Below, piece by piece: positions 56,361 through 64,000 of a DNA stretch of 64,000 nt. The DNA comes from Gordonia sputi NBRC 100414 (GTDB lineage Bacteria > Actinomycetota > Actinomycetes > Mycobacteriales > Mycobacteriaceae). The stretch's first letter is position 1; each line of letters opens with the position of its first letter. The position numbers were made by a program, and so were the translations under genes. The stretch lies in the NCBI RefSeq assembly GCF_000248055.1, contig NZ_BAFC01000113.1, positions 39,618 to 103,617 of the forward strand. The letters run 5' to 3'. A model generated the notes under the pieces. That model had not been told where the DNA came from, did no database searches, and saw only the letters and a program-made list of their open reading frames with translations.

Positions 56361-56396
56361 TCCGCCCCGGGGTCTGCGTACAGACCCCGGGGCGGA
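56361..56396 (-). terminator. 16-bp GC-rich hairpin between groES and groEL1
   Basis: TCCGCCCCGGGGTCTG (56361-56376) and its exact complement (56381-56396) flank a CGTA loop. It lies inside the groES-groEL1 operon, with no U-run. It may attenuate or serve as an RNA processing/stability element. Confidence 0.7.
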
Positions 56397-56422
56397 ACGA
56401 CCACACGTTGGTCCGTGGGGTC

Positions 56423-56722
56423 TTACTTGCCGATCACCGCGAGCACGTCGCGGGACGAGAGGATCAGGTACTCCTCGCCGGCATACTTGATTTCGGTGCC
56501 GCCGTACTTGCTGTAGATGACGGTGTCGCCTTCTTTGACGTCGACAGGGACGCGGTTGCCCTGCTCGGTGACACGCCCTTCGCCGACGGCGATGACGGTG
56601 CCCTCCTGGGGCTTCTCCTTGGCGGTGTCCGGGATGACCAGACCGGATGCGGTGGTCGTCTCGGCCTCCACAGCCTGCACCAGGATCTTGTCCTCAAGCG
56701 GCTTGATGTTCACGCTCGCCAC
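56423..56722 (-). CDS. groES: Co-chaperonin GroES
   Basis: A 99-residue 10-kDa co-chaperonin. It begins [16 protein letters not shown], carries the mobile loop ([18 protein letters not shown]) that contacts GroEL, the roof [13 protein letters not shown] and the end [14 protein letters not shown]. Start is GTG at 56722 with AGGA upstream; the open frame extends to 56875 through the CIRCE region. First gene of the operon with groEL1. Confidence 0.95.
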   Translation of the reverse strand: MASVNIKPLEDKILVQAVEAETTTASGLVIPDTAKEKPQEGTVIAVGEGRVTEQGNRVPVDVKEGDTVIYSKYGGTEIKYAGEEYLILSSRDVLAVIGK

Positions 56723-56826
56723 GATGTGAGTCCTCAACTTTCTCATCTGAGAAACGATGTATGTGTTTGCGGGCCCTGCACGAAACCTCGTCGTCGCGGG
56801 TGGCCGAGGTTCACTTTCAGTGCCTA

Positions 56827-56853
56827 CTGGCACTCTATACGTGAGAGTGCCAG
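56827..56853. promoter_or_regulatory. CIRCE element (HrcA operator)
   Basis: CTGGCACTC-N9-GAGTGCCAG is a perfect 9-9-9 inverted repeat, close to the CIRCE consensus TTAGCACTC-N9-GAGTGCTAA. It lies 105 bp upstream of groES and should give HrcA-controlled heat-shock expression. Confidence 0.9.
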
Positions 56854-56896
56854 CACTCAAGGGGCACGGGTGCAAACGTCGCTCCCCTGACTTGGC

Positions 56897-58432
56897 TCAC
56901 GCACTGACCGGGAGGCGTCGCGACCACCACGATGCCACGAGCGCTCCGAACAATCCGACGACCGCGAGCGCACTGACCACCCAGATCGCCGTTGACATAC
57001 CGCCCAGCAACTGACCGTGCTGCTGGGTGACGCCCGAACTTGCCAGAATGGCGGTGATGATCGCGAGCATCACCGCGCCGCCGACTTGAACGCTGGTGTT
57101 GACCAGGCCGGAGGCCAGGCCCTGCTCGTGGTCGGCGACGCCCGCGGTGCCCTGCGAGTTGATCGACGGGAAGGTCAGAGCAAACCCGACGCCCAACAGA
57201 ATGATGGTCGGCAACAGGAACTCGGCGTAGGACATGCCCGGCTGGACACGGGAGAACCACAGGTAGCCACCGAGGAACGACGCGAAACCAGCGACAAGCA
57301 GAAGTGGAGTCGGAACCCTGTCGAGGACGCGATCCATCCGTGTCGCGCTCGCGACGACGATCACGCCTGCCGGCAGAAAGGCGAGCGCCATTCCCAGCGG
57401 CGACCAACCCAACGAGTCCTGCAGATACAGCGTCACGACGAACTGGAACGCGACGTAGCCGCCGAACATCAGCGCACCGGAGAGGTTCGCATGGACCAGC
57501 AACGCCGACCTCAGAATTCCGGGACGCACCAGCGGGTGTCGGTGGCGGAACTCAACGGCGACGAACGCGACGCCCAGGATTGCCGACGCGGCGAAACTCG
57601 CGATCGTGACGGGCGCGGTCCACCCGACCTCGGGAGCGCGCACGACCGCGAAGACGAGCAACAGCAGTGCACCGGTGCTCGTGAGAGCGCCCAATGCGTC
57701 GAACTGTCGCCAGTGCATGGGTGTGCGAGGCGCTGTCGGGATCACGCGCAGCCCCGCGAAGAGCAACGCAAGCGCGACAGGTCCCGGGAACAGAAGCGTT
57801 GCGCGCCAGGAGAGTTCGGTCAGCAGTCCACCGAAGACCAGACCGAGCGAGAAGCCACTCGCTCCGCACACGGTGTAGATACTGAAAGCCTTGTTGCGAG
57901 CGGGCCCCTCGGCGAACGTCGTCGTGATGATCGACAGGCCCGCGGGCACGGTGAACGCGGCGGCGATCCCCTTGATGAAGCGCAGAGCGATGATGACCGC
58001 ATTGACGTCGACGACGGCGCTCGCGACAGAGGCGACGCCGAACACCCCCAGGGCCACCAGGAACACCCTGCGGCGGCCGAACAGATCACTTGCACGCCCG
58101 CCCAGCAACAGCAGACCGCCGTAGCCCAGCACATATCCGCTCACGATCCACTGCAACTGCGACTGACCCATGTGGAGGTCTTCGCCGATCGACGGCAGTG
58201 CGACACCGACCATCGAGATGTCGAGGCCGTCGAGGAAGAGCGCTCCCGCCAGAACCACAAGGAGCAGCCATACCCTTCCGGTCCACCCCGTCGCGGAAGT
58301 GATGTGGAGAGCGGTGATGTGCAGGTTCGACGATGGCTCGGGCGCCGCCCGATCGGTGTCGTGTGCCCGATCGTCGACGCTCGACGAATCGGACCGGTGC
58401 GCGATGACCACGTCTCGTGTGTTGTGTGCCAT
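56897..58432 (-). CDS. MFS transporter, DHA2 (EmrB/QacA-like), MarR-linked
   Basis: A 511-residue polytopic protein with about 14 hydrophobic segments. FLDGLDISMVGVALPSIGEDL near the first helix and GLVFGGLLTELSWRATLLFPGPVALA (motif C region) indicate the DHA2 drug-exporter branch. ATG at 58432 is chosen; a reading from 58456 adds eight residues. It is divergent from a MarR regulator and interrupts the groES-tsaD order conserved in M. tuberculosis, so it is probably a later insertion. Its substrate is unknown. Confidence 0.85.
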   Translation of the reverse strand: MAHNTRDVVIAHRSDSSSVDDRAHDTDRAAPEPSSNLHITALHITSATGWTGRVWLLLVVLAGALFLDGLDISMVGVALPSIGEDLHMGQSQLQWIVSGYVLGYGGLLLLGGRASDLFGRRRVFLVALGVFGVASVASAVVDVNAVIIALRFIKGIAAAFTVPAGLSIITTTFAEGPARNKAFSIYTVCGASGFSLGLVFGGLLTELSWRATLLFPGPVALALLFAGLRVIPTAPRTPMHWRQFDALGALTSTGALLLLVFAVVRAPEVGWTAPVTIASFAASAILGVAFVAVEFRHRHPLVRPGILRSALLVHANLSGALMFGGYVAFQFVVTLYLQDSLGWSPLGMALAFLPAGVIVVASATRMDRVLDRVPTPLLLVAGFASFLGGYLWFSRVQPGMSYAEFLLPTIILLGVGFALTFPSINSQGTAGVADHEQGLASGLVNTSVQVGGAVMLAIITAILASSGVTQQHGQLLGGMSTAIWVVSALAVVGLFGALVASWWSRRLPVSA

Positions 58433-58440
58433 GCGAGCAA

Positions 58441-58475
58441 CTATATGCACATGCATTCAATGCGTATACATTAAT
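58441..58475. promoter_or_regulatory. Candidate operator between divergent MFS and marR
   Basis: An AT-rich stretch with ATGCAT, ATGCG and TATAC elements in partial dyad symmetry lies just upstream of the MFS start. It is a plausible MarR binding site, on position and symmetry only. Confidence 0.35.
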
Positions 58476-58531
58476 TGTCATCACATCTTTTGTCCGAGCA
58501 TATATTGCAGTTGCAGGGTAGGATGCGGGGC

Positions 58532-58942
58532 ATGACCAAGGCGGTGACTTCTCAGGACCAGTTGGCTGCCGCGTGGCGGGATCTGTCGATCCGATACAAC
58601 AAGGTCCTGTGCAGTCTCGACCGTGAGCTGCAGGCCAAGCACGGCCTGTCATCGAGCGAGTTCGAGGTGCTCGAGTTGCTCGCAGAGTCCGACGACCATC
58701 AAGCGCGGATGAGCGAGCTCGCAGGCGGAGTGCATCTGAGCCAGAGCGCTCTCTCCCGGGTCGTCGGAAGACTGGAGAAGGACGGGCTGGTCGTCCGCAC
58801 GATGTGCGCCTCGGACCGACGCTCGGTTTTCGCCACTCTGACCGCCTCCGGCGAACAGCGATATGCGCAGGCACGCCCGACGCAGCGCGAGACTCTCGCG
58901 TCGCTCACGGACGGGTGCCCGCAACTGTTACGCGAGGGCTGA
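58532..58942 (+). CDS. MarR family transcriptional regulator
   Basis: A 136-residue winged-helix regulator. Recognition region MSELAGGVHLSQSALSRVVGRLEKDGLV, wing CASDRRSVFATLT. The start at 58532 (MTKAVTSQ) or 58523 is possible. It is divergent from an EmrB-like exporter, the usual sensor/exporter arrangement, and probably represses both. Its stop codon abuts the tsaD stop codon (58940-58942 and 58943-58945) with no base between. Confidence 0.87.
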   Translation: MTKAVTSQDQLAAAWRDLSIRYNKVLCSLDRELQAKHGLSSSEFEVLELLAESDDHQARMSELAGGVHLSQSALSRVVGRLEKDGLVVRTMCASDRRSVFATLTASGEQRYAQARPTQRETLASLTDGCPQLLREG

Positions 58943-59992
58943 TCAGCGCTCTTGCGACACCTGCACACTCAGCCCCGGATCGGTGGCAACCGTCAGCGGT
59001 GAGGGTTGCGCGCCACCCGCGATGACGTGCGCTCCCAGCGTGGCGATCATGACGCCGTTGTCTGTGCACAGGCGAGGCTTGGGCACGCGCAGCGTGATTC
59101 CGGCTGCGGCACAACGTTCTTGCGCCAGCGACCGAATCCGAGAGTTGGCGGTCGCGCCGCCGCCGAGCACCAGGGTATCGACGCCGAGATCCGTGCACGC
59201 GCGAACTGCCTTGAGCGTCAACACGTCTGCCACGGCTTCCTGAAACGATGCCGCGATATCGGCGACCGGGACGTCGACGCCATCGCGACGGCATTTCTCC
59301 ACGTACCGAGCGACCGCGGTCTTGACGCCGGAGAAGGAGAAGTCATAGCGCGAATCGCGCGGCCCGGTCATGCCACGTGGGAACTCGATCGCGTGCGGAT
59401 CTCCCTGCGCCGCAGCCTTGTCCAGTGCCGGACCGCCCGGGAAGCCGAGGTCGAGCAGACGCGCCACCTTGTCGAAGGCTTCGCCGGCGGCATCATCGAC
59501 GGTGGTGCCGAGTTCGACGATGGGGTCGGCGAGATCGGTGACGTGCAGGAGATGGGTGTGGCCACCCGAGACGAGTAGTGCGACGCATTCGGGCATCGGC
59601 CCGTGTTCGAGTGTGTCGACGGCGACGTGCCCGCCGAGATGATTCATCGCATACAGCGGTACGTCCCACGCCAGCGAATACGCCTTGGCCGCAGCAACTC
59701 CGACGAGCAGCGCGCCTGCGAGGCCCGGCCCGATGGTGACGGCGATGGCGTCTGGCTTTTCGATCCCGGCAGCCTCACGCGCTCGCTGCATGGCAGGCAC
59801 GATCGCTTCCAGGTGCGCACGCGAGGCGATCTCGGGCACCACTCCCCCGAAGCGTGCGTGCTCGTCGACACTCGAGGCCACCTCGTCGGCAAGCAGCGTC
59901 ACCTCGCCGGGCCCGTCACCCTCACCCGGCGTCCACTCGACGATCCCGACTCCGGTTTCGTCACACGAACTCTCCACACCCATCACGATCAT
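58943..59992 (-). CDS. tsaD: tRNA N6-threonylcarbamoyladenosine transferase catalytic subunit
   Basis: A 349-residue Kae1/TsaD ATPase-fold enzyme that transfers the threonylcarbamoyl group to A37 of ANN-decoding tRNAs. The N-terminus [16 protein letters not shown], metal-binding His pair in [10 protein letters not shown], and [11 protein letters not shown] and [14 protein letters not shown] are family motifs. ATG at 59992 overlaps the rimI stop as ATGA. Last gene of the alr operon. Needs TsaB and TsaE, both encoded here, and TsaC elsewhere. Confidence 0.95.
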   Translation of the reverse strand: MIVMGVESSCDETGVGIVEWTPGEGDGPGEVTLLADEVASSVDEHARFGGVVPEIASRAHLEAIVPAMQRAREAAGIEKPDAIAVTIGPGLAGALLVGVAAAKAYSLAWDVPLYAMNHLGGHVAVDTLEHGPMPECVALLVSGGHTHLLHVTDLADPIVELGTTVDDAAGEAFDKVARLLDLGFPGGPALDKAAAQGDPHAIEFPRGMTGPRDSRYDFSFSGVKTAVARYVEKCRRDGVDVPVADIAASFQEAVADVLTLKAVRACTDLGVDTLVLGGGATANSRIRSLAQERCAAAGITLRVPKPRLCTDNGVMIATLGAHVIAGGAQPSPLTVATDPGLSVQVSQER

Positions 59993-60486
59993 GTGGGATC
60001 ACCTCCACGCCCCGACACCGAGGGACGCGCCATCGTGTAGGCGTCGGCACCGGAGGGCTGATAGTAGTTGCGGCGCACTCCACGTCGGACAAAGCCATTG
60101 CGTTCATACAGCGCGATCGCCGTGTCGTTGTCGGTCCTGACCTCGAGGTAGACCGGGGCATCCGCGGCGTCGGCGACGTCGAGCATCACGTCGAGCAGTG
60201 CGCGTCCGTAGCCGAGTCCGCGATGGCTCGGCGCGACGGCGATGGTGTGGATCTCACACTCGAAGTTTCCCTCACCGCCCAGCGTCGAGATGCCCGCGTA
60301 TCCGACGACGTCGCCACCTGGCGTCTCGCGCGCCGCGAAGTACCGGTTGTACGGCGCGTTGAGCTCGGCACGGAATGCGGTTGCCGGCCAGGGCGAATCG
60401 CCGACGAACATCTCACGCTCGAGCATCGCGCACCGTGGGATGTCCGAATAGTCGAGGCGATCGATCAACAGTTTGTGAGTGGTCAC
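59989..60486 (-). CDS. rimI: Ribosomal protein S18 N-alpha-acetyltransferase RimI
   Basis: A 165-residue GNAT acetyltransferase. Acetyl-CoA pyrophosphate loop [11 protein letters not shown] follows IAVAPS, and [29 protein letters not shown] is the characteristic RimI C-terminal part. It acetylates the N-terminus of S18 and probably other proteins. GTG at 60486 overlaps the tsaB stop as GTGA. Its place between tsaB and tsaD is conserved in actinobacteria (Rv3420c). Confidence 0.93.
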   Translation of the reverse strand: MTTHKLLIDRLDYSDIPRCAMLEREMFVGDSPWPATAFRAELNAPYNRYFAARETPGGDVVGYAGISTLGGEGNFECEIHTIAVAPSHRGLGYGRALLDVMLDVADAADAPVYLEVRTDNDTAIALYERNGFVRRGVRRNYYQPSGADAYTMARPSVSGRGGDPT

Positions 60487-61184
60487 TTCGGAGTCACCGC
60501 CTTGGCGCGCTCGTCTTTTCGTTCGACGGCATCCGGGCGGCGGAGATAGAGCGGGACGAGCGGTCCCGGCGCCACGCCCGCCACGACGTCGCTCGCACTT
60601 GCCAGGAGCAGGCCGCGCACCGTTGGGGTACTCACCAGCGACGGCTCTCCCCGCCACCCGCACAGTTCGAGATGGCTCGGCGAGCCTGCTGCCACGTCGA
60701 CCGGTTGCGCCGCAAGCGATTCAGCGACCACCGTGGGTGCCGACACATCGGGACCGCTGATCCGCGCACCGTCGCGGTAGCGCGCCCAGTAGACCTCGCG
60801 GCGTCGTGCGTCGGTCACCACAGCCATCGACGATCCGGCCGGAAAGTGTTGCGCGGCGTCGGCGGCTATCGCGTCGAGCGAGCAGACCCCGTACACCGGA
60901 AGACCGAGCGCGTCGCCGAATCCGGCACCCGTCGCCATACCGACCCGGAGACCCGTGAAAGGTCCTGGGCCACAACCGACCACGACAGCGTCGAGTCCGT
61001 CGCGGCGCACGCCTGCCTCGTCGAGCGCCTCCGACATCAGCGTCGTCAGCACTTCCGCGTGCCTCCGGTGGTCGGCAGTCGCACGGTCGGCGAGAACCCG
61101 TGCGCCGTTCCCGTCGACCGTCCCGACACCGGTCACCACCACATCGGTCGCGGTGTCGATGACGAGCACCGTCATCTCATCCAT
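60483..61184 (-). CDS. tsaB: tRNA threonylcarbamoyladenosine biosynthesis protein TsaB
   Basis: A 233-residue inactive Kae1-like paralogue that dimerises with TsaD. It starts MTVLVIDTATDVVV, has the conserved GCGPGPFTGLRVGMATGAGFG segment and the VTDARRREVYWARY stretch. It overlaps tsaE by 8 bp and rimI by 4 bp. Start ATG at 61184 (MDEMTVL) or three codons later. Confidence 0.93.
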   Translation of the reverse strand: MDEMTVLVIDTATDVVVTGVGTVDGNGARVLADRATADHRRHAEVLTTLMSEALDEAGVRRDGLDAVVVGCGPGPFTGLRVGMATGAGFGDALGLPVYGVCSLDAIAADAAQHFPAGSSMAVVTDARRREVYWARYRDGARISGPDVSAPTVVAESLAAQPVDVAAGSPSHLELCGWRGEPSLVSTPTVRGLLLASASDVVAGVAPGPLVPLYLRRPDAVERKDERAKAVTPK

Positions 61185-61629
61185 CTATCCAACTCCATTG
61201 TGCGTGACGGACATCGGTGTCGGGATCGCGCCGCAAGCGCACCAGCAGGTGCCGGTCGGCGAGACGCTCCGCGACGCCCTCGCCCCATTCGACGACGACC
61301 ACCGCGTCCGTGAGATCGGTGTCGAGGTCGAGCGCGTCGAGTTCGTCGAGCCCTCCGAGGCGGTATGCGTCGACGTGCACCATCCCGGGACGGTCGGGCG
61401 ACCCTGGTTTGTGCTCGCGAGCGATGATGAAGGTCGGCGACGACACCCGACCAACCACATCGAGACCCGCGGCGATACCGCGTGCCAGTGCCGTCTTACC
61501 CGCCCCGAGCGGCCCGTCGAGGATGACGACGTCACCCGCCGAGAGGCCCTGTGCGAGTTCGGCTCCCAATGCCTCGGTGTCGGCGACATCGGGCAGCTCA
61601 CGAGTCTGGACACTGCCGGCGTCGCTCAT
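61177..61629 (-). CDS. tsaE: tRNA threonylcarbamoyladenosine biosynthesis ATPase TsaE
   Basis: A 150-residue P-loop ATPase that activates the TsaBD complex. Walker A GPLGAGKTALARGI, SPTFIIAREH, HVDAYRLGGLDELDALDLD and VVVVEWGEGV are diagnostic. ATG at 61629 overlaps the hydrolase stop as ATGA. Longer in-frame sequence upstream is antisense-like shadow of the hydrolase gene. Confidence 0.95.
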   Translation of the reverse strand: MSDAGSVQTRELPDVADTEALGAELAQGLSAGDVVILDGPLGAGKTALARGIAAGLDVVGRVSSPTFIIAREHKPGSPDRPGMVHVDAYRLGGLDELDALDLDTDLTDAVVVVEWGEGVAERLADRHLLVRLRRDPDTDVRHAQWSWIDG

Positions 61630-62753
61630 CGTCGCCTGCCCAACAACGGGATTCGACGACGACGCGGCTGCGGGCGTGCTGCCCGCGACCGTTCGACGAG
61701 GTCGGCGATGGCGTCGGTCACCCGGTCGGGCTGCTCCATCAGGACCATGTGGCCCGCGCCGTCGACGATGTCGAGTCGGGAGTCGTCGCCGAGGTCGCCG
61801 AACATGTGCAACGAGTTGGGCAGCGGTGTCATCTGGTCGGCGGTCCCACAGACGACTGCCGTCGGGACCGCGGCGATGACGGGCAGGCCCATCGATTCGT
61901 CGTGATGCTCCAGCGCATTCAGGAAACTCACGACGGTGGAGATCGGCGTGTTCTGGATCATCTTCTCCACGGCCCGTCCGAGCGCGGGGCTGTGGAAGTC
62001 GGGCCCGAAACTCGCGGAAAAGAGAACCGGCTCGAGGACCAGCCTGGTGAGATCGCGACCGGCTTGGATCACGCGCGGGGTGTGACGAACCGTGGCGCGG
62101 AACGCGTCGACGAGTGGGTTGCGCAACCCGCGCGCGAGCCCCGCCTCGGTCAGTCCACGTGCGGCAGTGGCGACGAGCGCGACGCCTGCCACGGGACCAT
62201 CGGGGCCGAAGAGCTCCGAGTGGCGTCGGGCGAGCGCCATGATCGACATGCCACCCATCGAATGTCCGCACAGCACAACAGGTCCCGACGGCGCGACGGT
62301 CCGCATCACGGCGGCGACGTCGTCGGAGAGCTGCGCGATCGTGCAGGTGTCGGGGGGTGCGGCGTCGGACTTCCCGTGTCCGCGATGGTCGAAGAACACC
62401 AACCGGATTCGCCGTTGTGCCCAGTGCTCGGCGAGGTCGAATCGCTGAAAGTGCCACGACGCCATACGAAGACTGAAGCCGTGCACGAACAGCACTGTCA
62501 GCTCCGGCTTCTCACCGGGTGCGATGCCCCCGAGGTCGACGGTGCGCACCGCGAGCGCCAGCCCGTCGTCGGTGGTCACCGTCGACGGCTCGTCGGAGTA
62601 GATGGCGGTGAAATCGATTCCGGCGTAGGGATCGTCGAGTGAGTCGACACGACGGCGTGACAACGCACGCCCTGCACCGGCTGCGGCCAATCCGCCGAGC
62701 GCTCCCAGACCCCCGAGACCCGCCACGAGGCCCAGCCGTTCGTACGGCTTCAC
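61626..62753 (-). CDS. Alpha/beta hydrolase in the alr-tsa operon
   Basis: A 375-residue alpha/beta hydrolase. An N-terminal hydrophobic segment (LGLVAGLGGLGALGGLAAAGAG, given as landmark) with following RRR may anchor it. LFVHGFSLRMASWHFQ is the oxyanion region, GHSMGG the nucleophile elbow, then a late Asp and GAGHMVLMEQP for His. Start is GTG at 62753, overlapping alr as GTGA; its stop overlaps tsaE. From memory, mycobacteria such as M. smegmatis keep a hydrolase at this place. Substrate unknown. Confidence 0.88.
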   Translation of the reverse strand: MKPYERLGLVAGLGGLGALGGLAAAGAGRALSRRRVDSLDDPYAGIDFTAIYSDEPSTVTTDDGLALAVRTVDLGGIAPGEKPELTVLFVHGFSLRMASWHFQRFDLAEHWAQRRIRLVFFDHRGHGKSDAAPPDTCTIAQLSDDVAAVMRTVAPSGPVVLCGHSMGGMSIMALARRHSELFGPDGPVAGVALVATAARGLTEAGLARGLRNPLVDAFRATVRHTPRVIQAGRDLTRLVLEPVLFSASFGPDFHSPALGRAVEKMIQNTPISTVVSFLNALEHHDESMGLPVIAAVPTAVVCGTADQMTPLPNSLHMFGDLGDDSRLDIVDGAGHMVLMEQPDRVTDAIADLVERSRAARPQPRRRRIPLLGRRR

Positions 62754-63961
62754 CGCTGCTCCGCGCTGTCGTCCGAGGCTGCGCCACCGACGTACTGTCG
62801 ATGCGCGCGAGCGCCGATGCCGGTGATGATCTCGTAGTCGATGGTGCCGATCTGATCGGCCCAGTCACGCGCGATGGGAGCGCCACCCGTTCCGGCGCCG
62901 AACAATTCGACGACATCGCCCTCGGCGACCCCACCGCCGTCGGGTCCGAGGTCGATGACGAACTGATCCATACACACTCGACCGACCTGCGGGAAGCCCC
63001 GACCGTTGACCTGCACGTGCATCTGGTTGGACAGCAATCTCGGCACACCGTCCGCGTAGCCCGCGGGAACGACAGCGATCACCGTGTCGCGATCCGACGT
63101 CCAATGATGGTTGTACGAAACACCCTGCCCCGCAGCAAGATTCTTGACGAGAGCAACCTCGGCGCGCAGCGTCATCGCCGGCACCAACCCGAAGTCGCCG
63201 CGCTCGGGAATCGGAGTGCATCCGTAGAGCGCAATGCCTGGCCGAACGAGGTCACGTGCCAGGTCCGGACGTGTCAGTGCGGCAGGCGAATTGGCGATGT
63301 GCATCACCTCCGCGGGACTTCCGAGCCGCACGAGATCGGCGGCAGCGGCGTCGAGGCGTTCGGCCTGCTGCGAGTTCAGCGGATGCTCGGGTTCGTCGCC
63401 GCGTACGAGATGACACATGATCGCCCGAACCCGTACGGCCCCGTCGGCCTTCGCTTTGGCGAGATCGTCGGCGAAGTCGGCCCATTCGTCTGCGGCGACG
63501 CCGCTGCGGTTGAGACCGGTGTCGACCTTGGCGGTCACGGTGGCAGTTCGTCCCAGACGTCGCGCGGCGTCGGCAACCAGGGCGAGTTGACGCCGCGACG
63601 ACAGCGCGACGTCGATGTCAGCGCCGATCGCGGCGTCGAACGGTGCGTGGTTGGTGTGCAGCCACGCCGTGATGTGCGCGTCGATGCCCGCCTCGCGCAG
63701 TGCCAGCGCCTCGCCGATGTGGGCGACCCCGAGTTCGGCGGCACCCGCTGCCAGCGCGGCGCGCGCCACGGGCACGGCACCGTGGCCGTAGCCATTTGCT
63801 TTCACCACGGCGATCACGTCCGTACCGGCCGCCGCGCGGACAACACCCACGTTGTGGGCGATCGCGTCGAGGTCGATGAACGCCGTCAGCGCTGCGGGCA
63901 GGCTGGTCTCGGCAGCCCCCGGCGCATCGGGCATCGAGTCATATGAGGTCATCGCGTCCAT
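62750..63961 (-). CDS. alr: Alanine racemase
   Basis: A 403-residue PLP enzyme making D-alanine for peptidoglycan. PLP lysine K54 in AVVKANGYGHG; the second catalytic residue is the Tyr in GVSYNHHWTS; the VGRVCMDQFVIDLG motif is present. ATG at 63961 is near the edge; ATG at 63952 is also possible. It is the first visible gene of the operon alr-hydrolase-tsaE-tsaB-rimI-tsaD, linking wall synthesis to tRNA modification. The counterpart is Rv3423c. Confidence 0.95.
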   Translation of the reverse strand: MDAMTSYDSMPDAPGAAETSLPAALTAFIDLDAIAHNVGVVRAAAGTDVIAVVKANGYGHGAVPVARAALAAGAAELGVAHIGEALALREAGIDAHITAWLHTNHAPFDAAIGADIDVALSSRRQLALVADAARRLGRTATVTAKVDTGLNRSGVAADEWADFADDLAKAKADGAVRVRAIMCHLVRGDEPEHPLNSQQAERLDAAAADLVRLGSPAEVMHIANSPAALTRPDLARDLVRPGIALYGCTPIPERGDFGLVPAMTLRAEVALVKNLAAGQGVSYNHHWTSDRDTVIAVVPAGYADGVPRLLSNQMHVQVNGRGFPQVGRVCMDQFVIDLGPDGGGVAEGDVVELFGAGTGGAPIARDWADQIGTIDYEIITGIGARAHRQYVGGAASDDSAEQR

Positions 63962-64000
63962 TGTCCCAGATCCGACGGAGTGGTCGGCGGCACACTCGAG

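Noticed and set aside
57017..58474. A 485-codon plus-strand frame antisense to the MFS exporter
   Set aside because: Composition is Arg/Asp/Gln-rich without motifs, and the minus strand encodes a clear DHA2 transporter.

Overview
The window is GC-rich actinobacterial chromosome, dense with 4-nt ATGA/GTGA gene overlaps. Gene content and order point to the mycolate-producing Mycobacteriales; Gordonia or a close relative is my inference, as no marker gene fixes the genus. From memory of the M. tuberculosis map, genes matching Rv3330 (dacB1) to Rv3423c (alr) appear here in largely the same order: dacB, YihY, trpS, metY/metX, folD, trmL, dnaE2, an AcrA1-like SDR, imuA'/imuB, guaA, choD, guaB3, guaB2, a DUF5319-like gene, rsdA, sigD, whiB3, groEL1/groES, tsaD, rimI, tsaB, tsaE, alr. 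Most of the window is therefore ancestral backbone, interrupted by accessory genes. I saw no prophage, IS element, CRISPR array, tRNA or rRNA.

Layout. 1-5.2 kb: a broken gene end, then a divergent amine-catabolism cluster (FAD oxidase and aldehyde dehydrogenase on minus; Lrp-type regulator and class III aminotransferase on plus). 5.2-13.9 kb: DD-carboxypeptidase, YihY, trpS, exonuclease III, an iron-storage pair (bfd, bfr) behind IdeR-like boxes, an MFS exporter and a secreted PE-PPE-domain esterase. 14.2-16.9 kb: a SAM-IV riboswitch controlling metY-metX. 17-23.5 kb: GlxA-type regulator, isochorismatase-like hydrolase, a membrane-anchored Hsp70-like ATPase, folD with DUF3017, threonine/serine dehydratase, trmL and a DUF167 protein. 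23.5-36.9 kb: an SOS-mutagenesis region (dnaE2, imuA'-imuB and a radical SAM gene, each with a LexA-like box) enclosing a MarR/isochorismatase/MFS operon, a double-SDR reductase and a D-serine-dehydratase-like enzyme. 37-42 kb: Ser/Thr kinase and a PspC/LiaFSR-like envelope-stress system. 42-50.5 kb: guaA, biotin ECF transporter bioYMN, choD-like oxidase, guaB3 and guaB2. 50.5-56.9 kb: the rsdA-sigD-whiB3 block and CIRCE-controlled groES-groEL1. 56.9-64 kb: an MFS/MarR pair inserted before the tightly overlapped alr-hydrolase-tsaE-tsaB-rimI-tsaD operon.

The most unusual sequence-level feature is a recurring class of short tandem repeats, usually 15 bp and sometimes 16, 21 or 24 bp, placed at gene ends, across stop codons, or in terminal low-complexity tails. 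The clearest is downstream of the radical SAM gene, where the stop-codon region is repeated so that seven in-frame stops follow one another at 5-codon intervals. An 8-bp tandem duplication at the left edge frameshifts the first gene. No wholly new multi-gene system is evident. The best candidates for unexplained biology are the gene-end repeats, the substrate-domain-less membrane Hsp70-like protein, the PspC system with its repeat-bearing small membrane partner, and the SOS-boxed radical SAM gene.
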